From the NCBI GenBank assembly GCA_002502215.1, contig DAPT01000123.1, positions 1 through 32,224 on the forward strand: a DNA stretch of 32,224 nt. The letters are read 5' to 3'. Origin of the DNA: Euryarchaeota archaeon UBA124. Lineage in GTDB: Archaea; Thermoplasmatota; Poseidoniia; Poseidoniales; Poseidoniaceae. A program made the position numbers and the translations under genes. Below are positions 1-9,041 of the stretch, piece by piece (the stretch's first letter is position 1; each line of letters begins with the position of its first letter). The notes beneath the pieces were generated by a model, which saw nothing but the letters and a program-made list of their open reading frames with translations, was not told where the DNA came from and made no database searches.

Positions 1-2780
1 CGCCAATGCCGCCGATGGCTGAAGCACCTCCGGCTCCTCCGGAAATGCCGCCGATGGGTGAAGCACCTCCAGCTCCGCCGGACATGCCTGCAATGCAAGA
101 AATGCCAGCGATGCCTGATGCACCTCCGGCTCCGCCAGAAATGCCACCAATGCCAGATGCATTACCAAACCTTGACTTGTTGACACCAGTCGAGCCTGCT
201 GCGCCCGTTGATGAGGCGCCCTTAGCACCACCGGGACTTGACTTGCTTGCGCCGCTGCCACCTGCAACAGAAGAAACGGCTGAAGAAGCTCCAGCACCGA
301 CACTTGGAATGGATCTTCTCACACCGCTTTCACCACCTGAAGATGCTCCTGCAGAAGATGCACCAACCGCAGACCCACTTCTTTCTCCACCACCCGTTGC
401 TGAACCTGCTGCTGATCCACTGATGGCGGCCGATGAGAATGCGGTCCAAATCGGAGAAATTGCCGGTGCTACGATTCGTTCCAGTGCAGAAGTCGATGAA
501 GTCCCAGGAGACAAACTTGAAGGAACGCTCCATGAAGTTGAAACCTCGACACTGTCAAGCGATGGAACCGTGGTAAAACAGAAAATCCAAGGAACACTGA
601 CTGTCAACAATCCGTCTTCAGAGGACAGAATTTACGACATCGATGTGCTTCTTGATAACGCTGATTCTACAGACATTGGTGGAGACCAGATCTCCGTTGA
701 TGAACTCGAAGCAGGGAAAAATTACGTCAAGAAATACTCCGTTTCTGATGCTCAGATGCTTATCCTCCGTGAAGCACTCGACACTAATCCTGCCCGAGAC
801 AATGAGCGTTCATTGAGCATCGCTTTGTCTGAAGAAGCAGGAACTGTTGCACTAACCATCGAAGTCGAAAACGTCTCTGGAGTCTTGCTTCACAACGTAA
901 ACGTCACTCGGAACATTCCTGACTGCCTCGCTTTCAACCATTCGGGTGCTTCCACAATTGAATCCGGAACACTCACATGGGCTGTGGGTTCGTTGAATCC
1001 TGGTCAGAAGCAAGTTCTTTCGATCGAAGGTGAAATCCTCGTTAGCTCGACTAAAACCATCAATGCAGGTGTCTCCCAAGCTACCTATGAAGCAGATTCT
1101 ACACTCTCCAGTCTTGCATTCCGAGATTTGGATGCCTTCTGCCGTGGGTTCACGTACATGCGAGTTCGTGAAGACGAGCGCCCGGACAACTGGATTTGTC
1201 AGACCATCTTCGAAAACCGGTCATCCTTTGCTGTTGACTTGGTCAAACTGCAAGTTCGCATGAAGGGAAGCGATGATTTGCTGTTCGATGTTAGCGACGT
1301 GAAAGAAGACGTTCACCCACAAGGGAAGTGGGAAAGCGATGAACGCACCATCATGGCAACCGCTGAACCTGACTTTACTTACGACCTTTCGTACACGGTT
1401 CTACCGCGTGCAACTCGAAAAACAGAGGGTACATTGAAACTCGAAGAGAGCACGTTTACTGTCGTTGATGCTGAAATATCAAAGAAGTACTCGACGGATA
1501 CGCTTCGTTCGTTCCGTCAACAAGGTGTTGATGCAACAATGGTTGTCAAGAACACGGGCTCAGCAACGATCAATCTCATGCGAGTCACCGATGACATCCC
1601 CGGCTTCTTCGAAGCACCTGACATGGAAACAATGACCATCATGGTCAACGGAAAGGAACTACCGGAGGATCAGTGGAAAGGAGAATTGGCTGCTGGAATT
1701 ACCCTTGAAAAGGAACACCGATCACCTGATGGTGATGGTCATACCATGACCTTGACCGTTGGAACAAAGGGTCCAATCGGGTTGAAGCCTGGCAAGACGA
1801 TGAAAGTATCCTACAAACTCAATGCGCCAGACCCATCACCTTCCAACGAGCGTGTCGATGCACCGGCACGTTTCCAATTCAGTTCCGAGCAATTCGGACC
1901 TGTCTGCGTCCGTGATGCTCCAGAAGCACCATCCATTCGCGTAAGCCACTTGCGCCGCAACTTCTCGGCGGGTAAGCAAGCAATTCCAATGGGTGGAAAA
2001 GGCCGCTATGAAGTTCTCATTCTGTTTGAAAACAACGGTGATACAGCATTGCAAGATGTGTTTATCCGCGACGTCATTCCTTCAAACTTTGAAATCAAAG
2101 ATTGGCACATTCGAGGTGCTGGTGGCGACAAGCGAAGTGATGTTGAAATGACAACAACCGACACAGAAGACGGTGTTGAAATCACATGGAAGGTTCCTGT
2201 CGTAGCCAAAGGTGAGCGACTCGATGTCTCGTTTGAAATCAAGGGAGAGGGTGAAATCGATGCTGAAGCACTCAACCGATTCCACGGTGCTCATTTCGGT
2301 GACGAGCTAGAAACTGAAGAAGAGGAAACCGAGGAAGTCGAAGAAGTTGTAGATGAGGCGGTTGAAGAATCCACAGAAGCAAGCGATGAAACGCCAGAAG
2401 AAGCCGAAGAGAAAGCTCCTGCTATCAAATTCCGAGAAGATATCATGCTCCGAGTCATGGAAGAGTATGGCATCACAGACAGGGATGCTTACCTTGCCCA
2501 TTCGATGAATTTTGATCTTGATGACAACGGCTATCTCAAGAAGGCTGAATTTGTTGAAGCTGCGAAGGCATTCATTGCAGAAGAGGATGGTGATGCAAGT
2601 GAGGAATCCGAATCTGTGGAGGCTGAAGAACCGGCTGCAGAAGAAGCCATAGAAGACGCTACTGCCGATGAATCCGCTGAAGAATCATCAGAACACGAAT
2701 CAAGAGACTGTCCAATCTGTGGAACATCAAACACTCATGACGCTACGTCATGCATCGCTTGCAACTACACCTTTGAGTGA
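1..2780 (+). CDS. Large Pro/Ala/Met-rich protein with DUF11-like domains, EF-hand and C-terminal zinc ribbon (5' partial)
   Basis: The reading frame is open to the left edge, so the N-terminus is missing; the first Met codon inside the window is at base 6. About the first 130 residues are degenerate Pro/Ala/Met/Glu repeats built on APPAPPEMPPM-like units. They are followed by several hundred residues of beta-rich, DUF11-like material (a repeated pattern of 'N-x-G ... V-x-D-x-I-P' with conserved hydrophobics). An acidic linker then leads to a canonical EF-hand loop (DLDDNGYLKKAE, about residues 837-848 counted from base 6), a second acidic stretch, and a four-cysteine zinc ribbon at the extreme C-terminus (C902, C905, C916, C919). 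No signal peptide or membrane segment is visible in the part present. The ribbon suggests a cytoplasmic end, whereas DUF11-like domains are usually extracellular. Function is unknown; a scaffold or calcium-responsive structural role is only a guess. Confidence 0.85.
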   Translation, partial: PMPPMAEAPPAPPEMPPMGEAPPAPPDMPAMQEMPAMPDAPPAPPEMPPMPDALPNLDLLTPVEPAAPVDEAPLAPPGLDLLAPLPPATEETAEEAPAPTLGMDLLTPLSPPEDAPAEDAPTADPLLSPPPVAEPAADPLMAADENAVQIGEIAGATIRSSAEVDEVPGDKLEGTLHEVETSTLSSDGTVVKQKIQGTLTVNNPSSEDRIYDIDVLLDNADSTDIGGDQISVDELEAGKNYVKKYSVSDAQMLILREALDTNPARDNERSLSIALSEEAGTVALTIEVENVSGVLLHNVNVTRNIPDCLAFNHSGASTIESGTLTWAVGSLNPGQKQVLSIEGEILVSSTKTINAGVSQATYEADSTLSSLAFRDLDAFCRGFTYMRVREDERPDNWICQTIFENRSSFAVDLVKLQVRMKGSDDLLFDVSDVKEDVHPQGKWESDERTIMATAEPDFTYDLSYTVLPRATRKTEGTLKLEESTFTVVDAEISKKYSTDTLRSFRQQGVDATMVVKNTGSATINLMRVTDDIPGFFEAPDMETMTIMVNGKELPEDQWKGELAAGITLEKEHRSPDGDGHTMTLTVGTKGPIGLKPGKTMKVSYKLNAPDPSPSNERVDAPARFQFSSEQFGPVCVRDAPEAPSIRVSHLRRNFSAGKQAIPMGGKGRYEVLILFENNGDTALQDVFIRDVIPSNFEIKDWHIRGAGGDKRSDVEMTTTDTEDGVEITWKVPVVAKGERLDVSFEIKGEGEIDAEALNRFHGAHFGDELETEEEETEEVEEVVDEAVEESTEASDETPEEAEEKAPAIKFREDIMLRVMEEYGITDRDAYLAHSMNFDLDDNGYLKKAEFVEAAKAFIAEEDGDASEESESVEAEEPAAEEAIEDATADESAEESSEHESRDCPICGTSNTHDATSCIACNYTFE

Positions 2781-2781
2781 A

Positions 2782-3201
2782 TCAGAACGGTAATTTCCAC
2801 TGTGGCCATTCCTCATTGTCTGAGGAACTGCTGACAATGATGAGCACGTTTCGTTTCGTATTTTCAAGTAGTTTTGCTAGAGGAGTCTGCGTTGAGGGCG
2901 GAATAACTCCAGCACGGAGATCGACAGCCAACCAGGCTGTTGGATATTGCGTTAACCAAGCATTCAGTTCTGCTTCAATTCCAAGCGGAGGCACGCCCTG
3001 TCGAACACTGGCGAGAAAACCCCAGTCTGAAATGGTCCTTCTTTCATTATCTGTCCACAAAAAAATGCGCTCACTGAACTCAATTTTACGAAGTTGATCC
3101 AGAGCCTCTGCTTCTGTACAACAAACAGGTCGTCCAGGCATCGGCATCGGCAGTGGATATTCCCATGTTTTTGTCACACCCAGAGGTTCCTTACGGCGCA
3201 T
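2782..3201 (-). CDS. Hypothetical protein, 139 aa
   Basis: A clean 139-residue frame from an ATG at 3201 fills the gap between the preceding large gene (convergent, 1 base apart) and the DUF106 gene (divergent, start 3280). Residues about 36-68 and 80-120 have the alternating hydrophobic pattern of an alpha/beta fold (for example RIFLWTDNERR and NVLIIVSSSSD). Two adjacent cysteines occur near residue 27. No signal peptide or membrane helix is seen. I do not recognise a family. The gene is supported by its length, normal composition and exact fit between neighbours. The long overlapping forward frame here is only an upstream extension of the DUF106 gene. Confidence 0.65.
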   Translation of the reverse strand: MRRKEPLGVTKTWEYPLPMPMPGRPVCCTEAEALDQLRKIEFSERIFLWTDNERRTISDWGFLASVRQGVPPLGIEAELNAWLTQYPTAWLAVDLRAGVIPPSTQTPLAKLLENTKRNVLIIVSSSSDNEEWPQWKLPF

Positions 3202-3279
3202 GTAGTAGAGGAGAACTTCCTCTCGTTTGAATCCAACGGAAGACCAACCTTCATGACCCTGTTACCACACAGGGGTTTC

Positions 3280-4188
3280 ATGGCGAATCGTGCGGCACCT
3301 CCGCCCCCTCCACCCAACGGTTCGATGATGACCATGTTGTTGGTCATGATACTGATGACCTTCCTGATTATCAACCCAAACATTCGAAATGCGCTGGGGA
3401 ACATGGCGGACCCAATTCTCGCACCCGTTCTTCCTGAAACAGAATTCTTCGTGATAACTGTCCTTATTCTCGGTACCTTCTCAATGACACTCAACACGGT
3501 ACTCAGAAATTTCTTTGCTGATCCTATCGAGCAAGCTCACATCGGCCACCGACAGTCACAGGTCCGAAAAATGATGAACGATGGACGAATGAGTCGAGAT
3601 CCAATCCTCACCGAAAAGGCCAACACGCTTCGTGAACAAATGATGCCAGAACAATTGAAAGTACAGATGGGGGCAATGCGCCCGATGATGTTCACAATGA
3701 TTTTCATTATCGGGATTTTTGCATGGTTAACAACTGCTGTCGAATCCTTCCGTGTTGACTATGTTTCGCTTCCCTGGGCACCTCGATGGCATCTCTTGGA
3801 CGACAAATTCTTGTTCTTCCCCGCGTGGATTTGTGCTTACATTTGCATGAGTGCTCCGTTAGGAAGGATTGTCGATCGTCACATCAAGTTGATACGCTAT
3901 CGAAAGCATCCTGTCGTTCTGGCGAATGAGAAATTGAGTGAACCATTGCTCCACCTTGTGGTAACGGATGACGGTGCGAAATCAAAGCAGGCGAAACAAC
4001 GCAGGAATCGCTCTCGCAAGAATGGGCCAAAGAAGCAAGCAAAATCCACTGCTGTGGAAACTCCGAAGAAGACCGAGAAAAAATCGAAGGAAAGTTCAGA
4101 GGTATGTTCAGAATGCATGAGCGACGACGTTCATCGCAAGGGACCTCGCGGTTACCGTTGCAATGTGTGTTATCACGAATGGGTGTGA
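3280..4188 (+). CDS. EMC3/TMCO1-family (DUF106) membrane protein with C-terminal zinc ribbon
   Basis: The archaeal DUF106 family is related to YidC/Oxa1/Get1/EMC3 and is thought to help insert membrane proteins. This 302-residue protein shows the expected layout: a short Pro-rich N-terminus, a first membrane helix (about residues 16-32), a second (about 52-75), a charged coiled segment, then a third and fourth hydrophobic stretch (about 138-160 and 185-205). A Lys-rich linker follows, then a four-Cys ribbon (C276, C279, C294, C297), which looks like an addition to the usual family. The start at 3280 is chosen because it begins just before the Pro-rich stretch, has AGGGG about five bases upstream and avoids the divergent gene; ATG 3253 is the alternative. 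It lies 3 bases before cmk, matching the archaeal secY-adk-DUF106-cmk-cbf5 order. Confidence 0.85.
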   Translation: MANRAAPPPPPPNGSMMTMLLVMILMTFLIINPNIRNALGNMADPILAPVLPETEFFVITVLILGTFSMTLNTVLRNFFADPIEQAHIGHRQSQVRKMMNDGRMSRDPILTEKANTLREQMMPEQLKVQMGAMRPMMFTMIFIIGIFAWLTTAVESFRVDYVSLPWAPRWHLLDDKFLFFPAWICAYICMSAPLGRIVDRHIKLIRYRKHPVVLANEKLSEPLLHLVVTDDGAKSKQAKQRRNRSRKNGPKKQAKSTAVETPKKTEKKSKESSEVCSECMSDDVHRKGPRGYRCNVCYHEWV

Positions 4189-4191
4189 ACG

Positions 4192-4737
4192 ATGGCCCTC
4201 ATCACCATCTCTGGTCATCCAGGGAGTGGAACGAGCACGCTCGTCCGACTTCTTAGAGAGGCCAAGGGTTGGTCTTCATTGAATGGAGGTGAATTGTTTC
4301 GCCAGGAAGCAAAAAACCGCAACCTAAGTCTCGCAGAATTTGGACAGCTATGCAAAAACAATCTTGACGTTGACAGAGAACTGGACAACCTCCTCAAGAA
4401 GGAAATGCTCAGAGAGGACAACAACGCCCCATCAATAATCGAAAGTCGGTTAGCAGGTTGGTGGGCGCACAAACTTGATCTCGATATCCCAAGGGTTTGG
4501 CTCGAAGTCAACGAGATGGAACGAGCAAGGCGTGTGAAAGCGAGAGAAGGTGGCTCAATTGAACAGATTATTGAAGAAAGCAATCAGCGAGCTGAAGTTG
4601 ATGCACAACGATTTCTTGAGTTGTATGATTTACTGCCACAGCAAATCGAACCATACTCACACATTATCGATGCCAGCAGCCTAAACCCTCAAGAAGTGCT
4701 GGCCCGGGTTCTCAAAATAGTGGAGGGCGAAGAATGA
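4192..4737 (+). CDS. cmk: Cytidylate kinase, archaeal type
   Basis: Phosphorylates CMP and dCMP using ATP, in pyrimidine nucleotide supply. The N-terminus is the family signature, ITISGHPGSGTST, with the P-loop at residues about 8-15. The archaeal two-residue hallmark 'GSGTST' separates it from ordinary adenylate kinases. Length (181 aa) fits the archaeal family. The segment IIESRLAGWWAH (about residues 82-93) and the Arg-rich lid ERARRVKAREGG (about 108-119) also match. The gene starts 3 bases after the DUF106 gene and its stop codon overlaps the cbf5 start (ATGA at 4734-4737), indicating co-transcription and probably translational coupling. Confidence 0.93.
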   Translation: MALITISGHPGSGTSTLVRLLREAKGWSSLNGGELFRQEAKNRNLSLAEFGQLCKNNLDVDRELDNLLKKEMLREDNNAPSIIESRLAGWWAHKLDLDIPRVWLEVNEMERARRVKAREGGSIEQIIEESNQRAEVDAQRFLELYDLLPQQIEPYSHIIDASSLNPQEVLARVLKIVEGEE

Positions 4738-5693
4738 CAGGCACCATACTTCTCGATGAAGAGGCGAAAACCGACGATGCCATTGGCACCTATCCTGATC
4801 AGAAGACCATTGAGCAACGTCTGGAATCAGGATTCTTTCTCCTCGACAAAGGAGCGGGACCAACCTCACACCAAGTCGCAGCATGGGTTCGAGACATGCT
4901 CCAACTGCCTCGTCTTGGTCACGGTGGAACACTCGACCCTTTCGCAACAGGCGTTTTACCCCTCATGGCTGGAAAGGCGATGCGGTTGACAAAGCAAATC
5001 CTTGAACACAACAAAACCTACATTGCAGTCTTTCGCTTCAAAAACGATGTTGAACAGGAAGCACTGGAGAACGTCTTGAAACAGTTGTCCGGGCGTATTT
5101 ACAACGTTCCTCCTGAAATTTCAGCAGTTCGTGTTCAAGTTCGTACTCGAAAAATACACGATTTCTCAATCCTTGATCAATCATCGAAACACCTCGTAGC
5201 AAGAATCAGGTGCGAAGCAGGAACCTACATTCGGACCATGGCAAGGGACATGGGTCTTCTTCTCGATCAACCCGTTGAGCTCAAGGAATTACGACGTGAA
5301 GATTCTGGCCGCTTCAATCTCGACCATTGCGTAGAACTCCATGAGATTGCAGACGCCATCTGGCTTTGGAAAGAGTGCAATGATGGAGAGGCATTAATGC
5401 GTATGCTTCATCCAACCGAGAAGCTTCTTACAGATTTGCCAAGAATCGTCGTCAAAGACAGTGCTGTGGCTGCGCTTGCGCATGGAGCACCATTGCTTCG
5501 TCCAGGGCTCGTTTCAATTCCTGATGATTTAACATCCGGTCAGAACGTTTTGGTCACAAGCATCAAAGGTGAAGCAGTCTGCTTCGTCAAAGTCAACACG
5601 GACAGTGAAAGCATCACCAAAATGGAGAGGGGTGAAATTGCTCGACCATCAGCTGTGCTGATGAGCGACGATGTCTATCCTCGTCGATGGTGA
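4734..5693 (+). CDS. cbf5: H/ACA RNP pseudouridine synthase Cbf5 (TruB family)
   Basis: Catalytic subunit of archaeal H/ACA ribonucleoproteins, which convert uridine to pseudouridine in rRNA; it can also make tRNA U55. The catalytic motif GHGGTLDPFATG is present with Asp68. Other TruB motifs are KTYIAVFRF (about residues 96-104) and the RCEAGTYIRTMARDMG block (about 163-178). The C-terminal portion from about residue 235 reads as a PUA domain with LAHGAPLLRPGL. Length (319 aa) is typical of archaeal Cbf5. Its first codon overlaps the cmk stop. In many archaea ribosomal protein genes L34e and/or L14e lie between cmk and cbf5; here they are absent and the two genes are fused into one overlapping unit. 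Confidence 0.95.
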   Translation: MTGTILLDEEAKTDDAIGTYPDQKTIEQRLESGFFLLDKGAGPTSHQVAAWVRDMLQLPRLGHGGTLDPFATGVLPLMAGKAMRLTKQILEHNKTYIAVFRFKNDVEQEALENVLKQLSGRIYNVPPEISAVRVQVRTRKIHDFSILDQSSKHLVARIRCEAGTYIRTMARDMGLLLDQPVELKELRREDSGRFNLDHCVELHEIADAIWLWKECNDGEALMRMLHPTEKLLTDLPRIVVKDSAVAALAHGAPLLRPGLVSIPDDLTSGQNVLVTSIKGEAVCFVKVNTDSESITKMERGEIARPSAVLMSDDVYPRRW

Positions 5694-5900
5694 TCATGCT
5701 TCAAAATACTCTTCGTAGATGAATTCCTCTGTTTCAATTCTTATTTTCAATTCTGACATGTCCCCACATCCATTCCATCAGCGTTGCTGAACGACCCCCA
5801 CAGTCTTGGAACATACCGAGCAAAAATTCTCACCGTTATGAATGTTAACGTCCTTTTCAACATTATCCGACAAGGGAAGAGTGATTTCACTGTCGACGCA

Positions 5901-6518
5901 TCATCCAAAGAAAATGGGTTCATCACCAGATTTCCACTGCTGATGCTTGACCATGCAATCAAGGAACACTTTACTTGTCAAAATTGACGACAGCCAACGG
6001 TGAAGGTTTGGAAGTGGTAGGTTGTCAAACCACGACCGGTCAGTGTTCGCAAACTGTCTCACAAAGGGTGCAAGTGCATGGTCGGCAATTGTGCAATCTT
6101 CTCCACACAGGTACGTCGATTGCAAAAGACGCTTATCGTATCGTTCGAGAAATTCAAGAACATGGCCCCTATGTGCTTCTGGCGCAAGTGGATTTTCATA
6201 TCGATTGTTGTATTTGTAACGGTCCAAATGATGTTTGAAATCACCATCGTTTCCATCGATGAATTCCTTCCAATCACCGACAAGATAGGTTTCATCGAGT
6301 GACCAAAGCATAATGTCCAGGCTCTCCTCAATCACCGTTCCATCTGGAAGAAGCAATACTGGAACGGTACCTTTCGGTGAGATTTCCATCATGTGATCTG
6401 GACGATCCCGCAAAACAACCTCTCGAAGTTCCACCTGAATACCACCCGTAAGAAGAGCCATCCTTGCACGCATGGCGTACGGGCAGCGACGAAAACTGTA
6501 GAGAATTGGTACCGTCAT
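5901..6518 (-). CDS. Glutathione S-transferase-like protein with CPYA motif
   Basis: An N-terminal thioredoxin-fold GST/glutaredoxin-2-like domain carries RRCPYAMRARM with Cys12 at the position of the catalytic cysteine. The cis-Pro segment is GTVPVLLLPDG (about residues 50-60), followed by an E-S pair that binds the gamma-glutamyl moiety in the family (EESLDIMLW). The C-terminal half is helical and has the GST capping motif CTIADHALAPF (about residues 142-152). Length (205 aa) is normal. It resembles proteobacterial 'glutathione S-transferase N-terminal domain' proteins. Since most archaea do not make glutathione, the natural thiol is uncertain and acquisition from bacteria is likely. It lies 4 bases downstream of the large surface-protein gene on the same strand. 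Reaction not determined. Confidence 0.85.
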   Translation of the reverse strand: MTVPILYSFRRCPYAMRARMALLTGGIQVELREVVLRDRPDHMMEISPKGTVPVLLLPDGTVIEESLDIMLWSLDETYLVGDWKEFIDGNDGDFKHHLDRYKYNNRYENPLAPEAHRGHVLEFLERYDKRLLQSTYLCGEDCTIADHALAPFVRQFANTDRSWFDNLPLPNLHRWLSSILTSKVFLDCMVKHQQWKSGDEPIFFG

Positions 6519-6522
6519 TCAA

Positions 6523-8946
6523 TCACTCATACTTTCGAATCTTAGCGGGTGCAAGGAACCGAAAGCCCGCAATTATGAGAATCAAAGCAATGAGACTTCC
6601 AACATAGATTGTTGTTGTAGAAATACTGGAACCAAGGTCTTCTTGTTCGCTTTTTTGTGGTTGATTTAGTGTAAGCGACGCCCCCATTTCGTTGTTTGAT
6701 TCGTTTCGTTCATCGATGACTTGACCACCATCAACGATCGCATCAATAACCAGAAATTCACCTTCAATCGGTGCTTGGAAAGAACATTCAGCAACAGCCA
6801 CCTCGCCAGCACCGAGCGTAGGTATCGTAGCAATATCTGCTGCCTGACCGTTCACTGTACAACGAATGGTCGCCATCTCTGCATCCGAGTACCCATAATT
6901 TGCTAGGTAAACTCGAGCTATCAGGAATTGCCCATTCTCCGCAGATTCCGATTCGATGAAAACCCCGCTTGAATCGTCTCCAACAACAACATCAGTAATC
7001 TCAAGATCGGGTAACGAAACAACATGAAGATCGAGAACGCGTTCATTGCATGACGTTGAATCACAGAGACTCAAAAGAACGGATGTGTAGCCCGGAGTCG
7101 GGGCAGTAAGTGTCAACGTTTCCGAATCCAAGTCCACTGTCACCCATGAACGGTTTGCGCTCATCGTCATCGCAGTAATTGAACTATCAACGTCCGACCA
7201 GGCAAATGGAATCGTTGTTTCGAGTGCGTGCTCGACCTGTACCAACGCAGGAAATTCATTCAACACGGGTTCATCATCAACGGATTCAACAAACACATTG
7301 AAGATCTCTGCATACGAATTTCCAGCAGCATCGGAAACGGTCATGGTAACTTGAGAAGCTCCAGACTGCTCGGATTGGAGAGAAATCCGAACTTCACCTT
7401 GATCGAGTGAAACATCAACAATGTCGGGTTCTGAATTCACAAAACTGACAACAAGGTCCTCTGCAAGTCCACGATCGTCTGTGCACCGAGTAAGAAGAGG
7501 TACGAACAAACCTCCTCCATCTTCGGTGAGGTATTGGTCTCCAACCAATTGACAAACCGGATCTTCATCGTAGAGAATCTCGTACCCACCGTCAATTTCT
7601 ATAGAATTTATTTCCATTGCAGTTGTGCTCGAACTTCCATCTGAATCCCATGTAAACCACGTTTTGATAACAACCTCAATGTTGGTATTCTCTGAAATCA
7701 AGGTGTGACCGATTGGAATTTCATGTGAAAATTGACCCAAAGCCACTGGAAGGTTCGCTACCGTGATGTCATTTACGGATATGGTCCATCGAGAAAGCGT
7801 CGCATTGATTCCAAAAGCATCACCGTAAATCCGACCTACAACGAAAATCGCTGGATCATTAATGTCAATATGAACGGACACAACACAGGCAATGTCGGTT
7901 GAAACCCTTACTTTGACATACTCAACATCAGGCAAGACATCACCGGCAAACATCGTGAAGGAACTGAATGCAATACCATCTGTCGAAGTTGCATATTGAA
8001 CACTCACATTTCCTTCTGTACCGGTTTCGTTTACGACGTAGTGAATTCGACCGAAGGATTGCTCGGCAGGCACGGTAATCGCTTCACTCGTCCATGTTCC
8101 TATGGTTTCTCCGTCGTTTGATTCCAGACCGCAAACGGACAATGAGATTCCGTTGTAATCACCAACGCTGATGTCAAGGTCAACCACGGGTAAATCGTAA
8201 CCGGTTGCAGTCGATGTTGCTTGGGCAACTTCACCACCGTACCAAGGTGTCTCCATAGTGACTTCAATTCCGATGGCATCCAACTCCAAGCGAGCGTCAT
8301 CTGTTTGACCGACTGAAACATAATCCATGGTGAACTTCGCGTTAGAAAGCATCGACCACGTCCATGTGTCCACTGACGAAATATCAAAACTGTAGTGTGA
8401 GCCATTGATGTAATCCACAGCAGCTCCAGTATTCGACCACGTTCGTAGGATTTCAGAGCCATTGGACCAATCCAATGAGAGTCGAACAGAATCGATGTTC
8501 AAAGCATCCGTAATTTTGAATGCTAGCACAACGCTCACACCGGTCATGACGTATTGCGTTGATGCTGTAACATCAAAATCTTGGACACTCATGACCGGTC
8601 CAGTCGACCACATGAACAATCCATCGGGCGCCCCAACCACATTGTCAGATTCAGAAGGACTCGTCAAGCCCCAAAAAGACATCGTATCCGTATTTTGGGG
8701 ACGTTGGTGTACCATTGTTATTCGTTGATCCGCAACCATTGAATCCGTGTAACTCGCAGGCTGCGATGTAAAGGAGGTTGTTGCTCCAACCGACCATTGC
8801 GATGCATCTGTCAAATCACCTTGAGGAAACAAATCAACAGGCATTGTCTCATGAACCGAACGTGCTGTTGCAGTTGAAAGAAGAGGTGATGCGAGTGCAA
8901 AACTCAGGACAAAAAACAAGAAGGTAGCATTCCACTTTCGTCGCAT
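6523..8946 (-). CDS. Secreted/membrane-anchored beta-rich protein with CARDB domain
   Basis: An 807-residue surface protein. The chosen ATG at 8946 gives MRRKWNATFLFFVLSFALAS, a classic signal peptide with basic n-region and a likely cut after TATA or TAR. In-frame Met codons farther upstream (8970, 9033) would place non-signal residues in front and run up to the tRNA gene. The middle holds repeated beta-sandwich-like segments, one with a cadherin-like 'DEPVLNEFP' entry and 'FAWSDVDSS' pattern. A CARDB-type domain spans about residues 645-765 (VYLANYGYSDAE ... VDGGQVIDERNESNNE). A single transmembrane helix (about 775-797) and a short basic tail end the protein. No enzyme motif is visible. 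Likely an adhesin or carbohydrate-binding cell-surface protein; substrate unknown. Confidence 0.85.
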   Translation of the reverse strand: MRRKWNATFLFFVLSFALASPLLSTATARSVHETMPVDLFPQGDLTDASQWSVGATTSFTSQPASYTDSMVADQRITMVHQRPQNTDTMSFWGLTSPSESDNVVGAPDGLFMWSTGPVMSVQDFDVTASTQYVMTGVSVVLAFKITDALNIDSVRLSLDWSNGSEILRTWSNTGAAVDYINGSHYSFDISSVDTWTWSMLSNAKFTMDYVSVGQTDDARLELDAIGIEVTMETPWYGGEVAQATSTATGYDLPVVDLDISVGDYNGISLSVCGLESNDGETIGTWTSEAITVPAEQSFGRIHYVVNETGTEGNVSVQYATSTDGIAFSSFTMFAGDVLPDVEYVKVRVSTDIACVVSVHIDINDPAIFVVGRIYGDAFGINATLSRWTISVNDITVANLPVALGQFSHEIPIGHTLISENTNIEVVIKTWFTWDSDGSSSTTAMEINSIEIDGGYEILYDEDPVCQLVGDQYLTEDGGGLFVPLLTRCTDDRGLAEDLVVSFVNSEPDIVDVSLDQGEVRISLQSEQSGASQVTMTVSDAAGNSYAEIFNVFVESVDDEPVLNEFPALVQVEHALETTIPFAWSDVDSSITAMTMSANRSWVTVDLDSETLTLTAPTPGYTSVLLSLCDSTSCNERVLDLHVVSLPDLEITDVVVGDDSSGVFIESESAENGQFLIARVYLANYGYSDAEMATIRCTVNGQAADIATIPTLGAGEVAVAECSFQAPIEGEFLVIDAIVDGGQVIDERNESNNEMGASLTLNQPQKSEQEDLGSSISTTTIYVGSLIALILIIAGFRFLAPAKIRKYE

Positions 8947-9041
8947 GTACGTTGGATTAGGTGGTAGCATTTCAAACAACGGGTTTCTTGATAGGACGAC
9001 GTATTGTTGAAATACCACGCTTCTGACGGACAACTCCCCAT

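Noticed and set aside
1..430. The Pro/Met repeats as a DNA-level tandem repeat or mobile element
   Set aside because: Units are degenerate in both length and sequence and keep frame, so they are protein repeats.
3094..3279. An upstream extension of the DUF106 gene
   Set aside because: The extra residues look non-coding, overlap the divergent 139-aa gene and lack a ribosome binding site.
5694..5759. A 21-codon minus-strand frame (MSELKIRIETEEFIYEEYFEA) between cbf5 and the GST gene
   Set aside because: It is too short to judge, has only a weak purine-rich site upstream and lies in a 207-base gap with no other signal.
5747..5962. A 71-codon minus-strand frame overlapping the GST 3' end
   Set aside because: It overlaps the real GST frame and reads as a low-quality shadow with no recognisable pattern.
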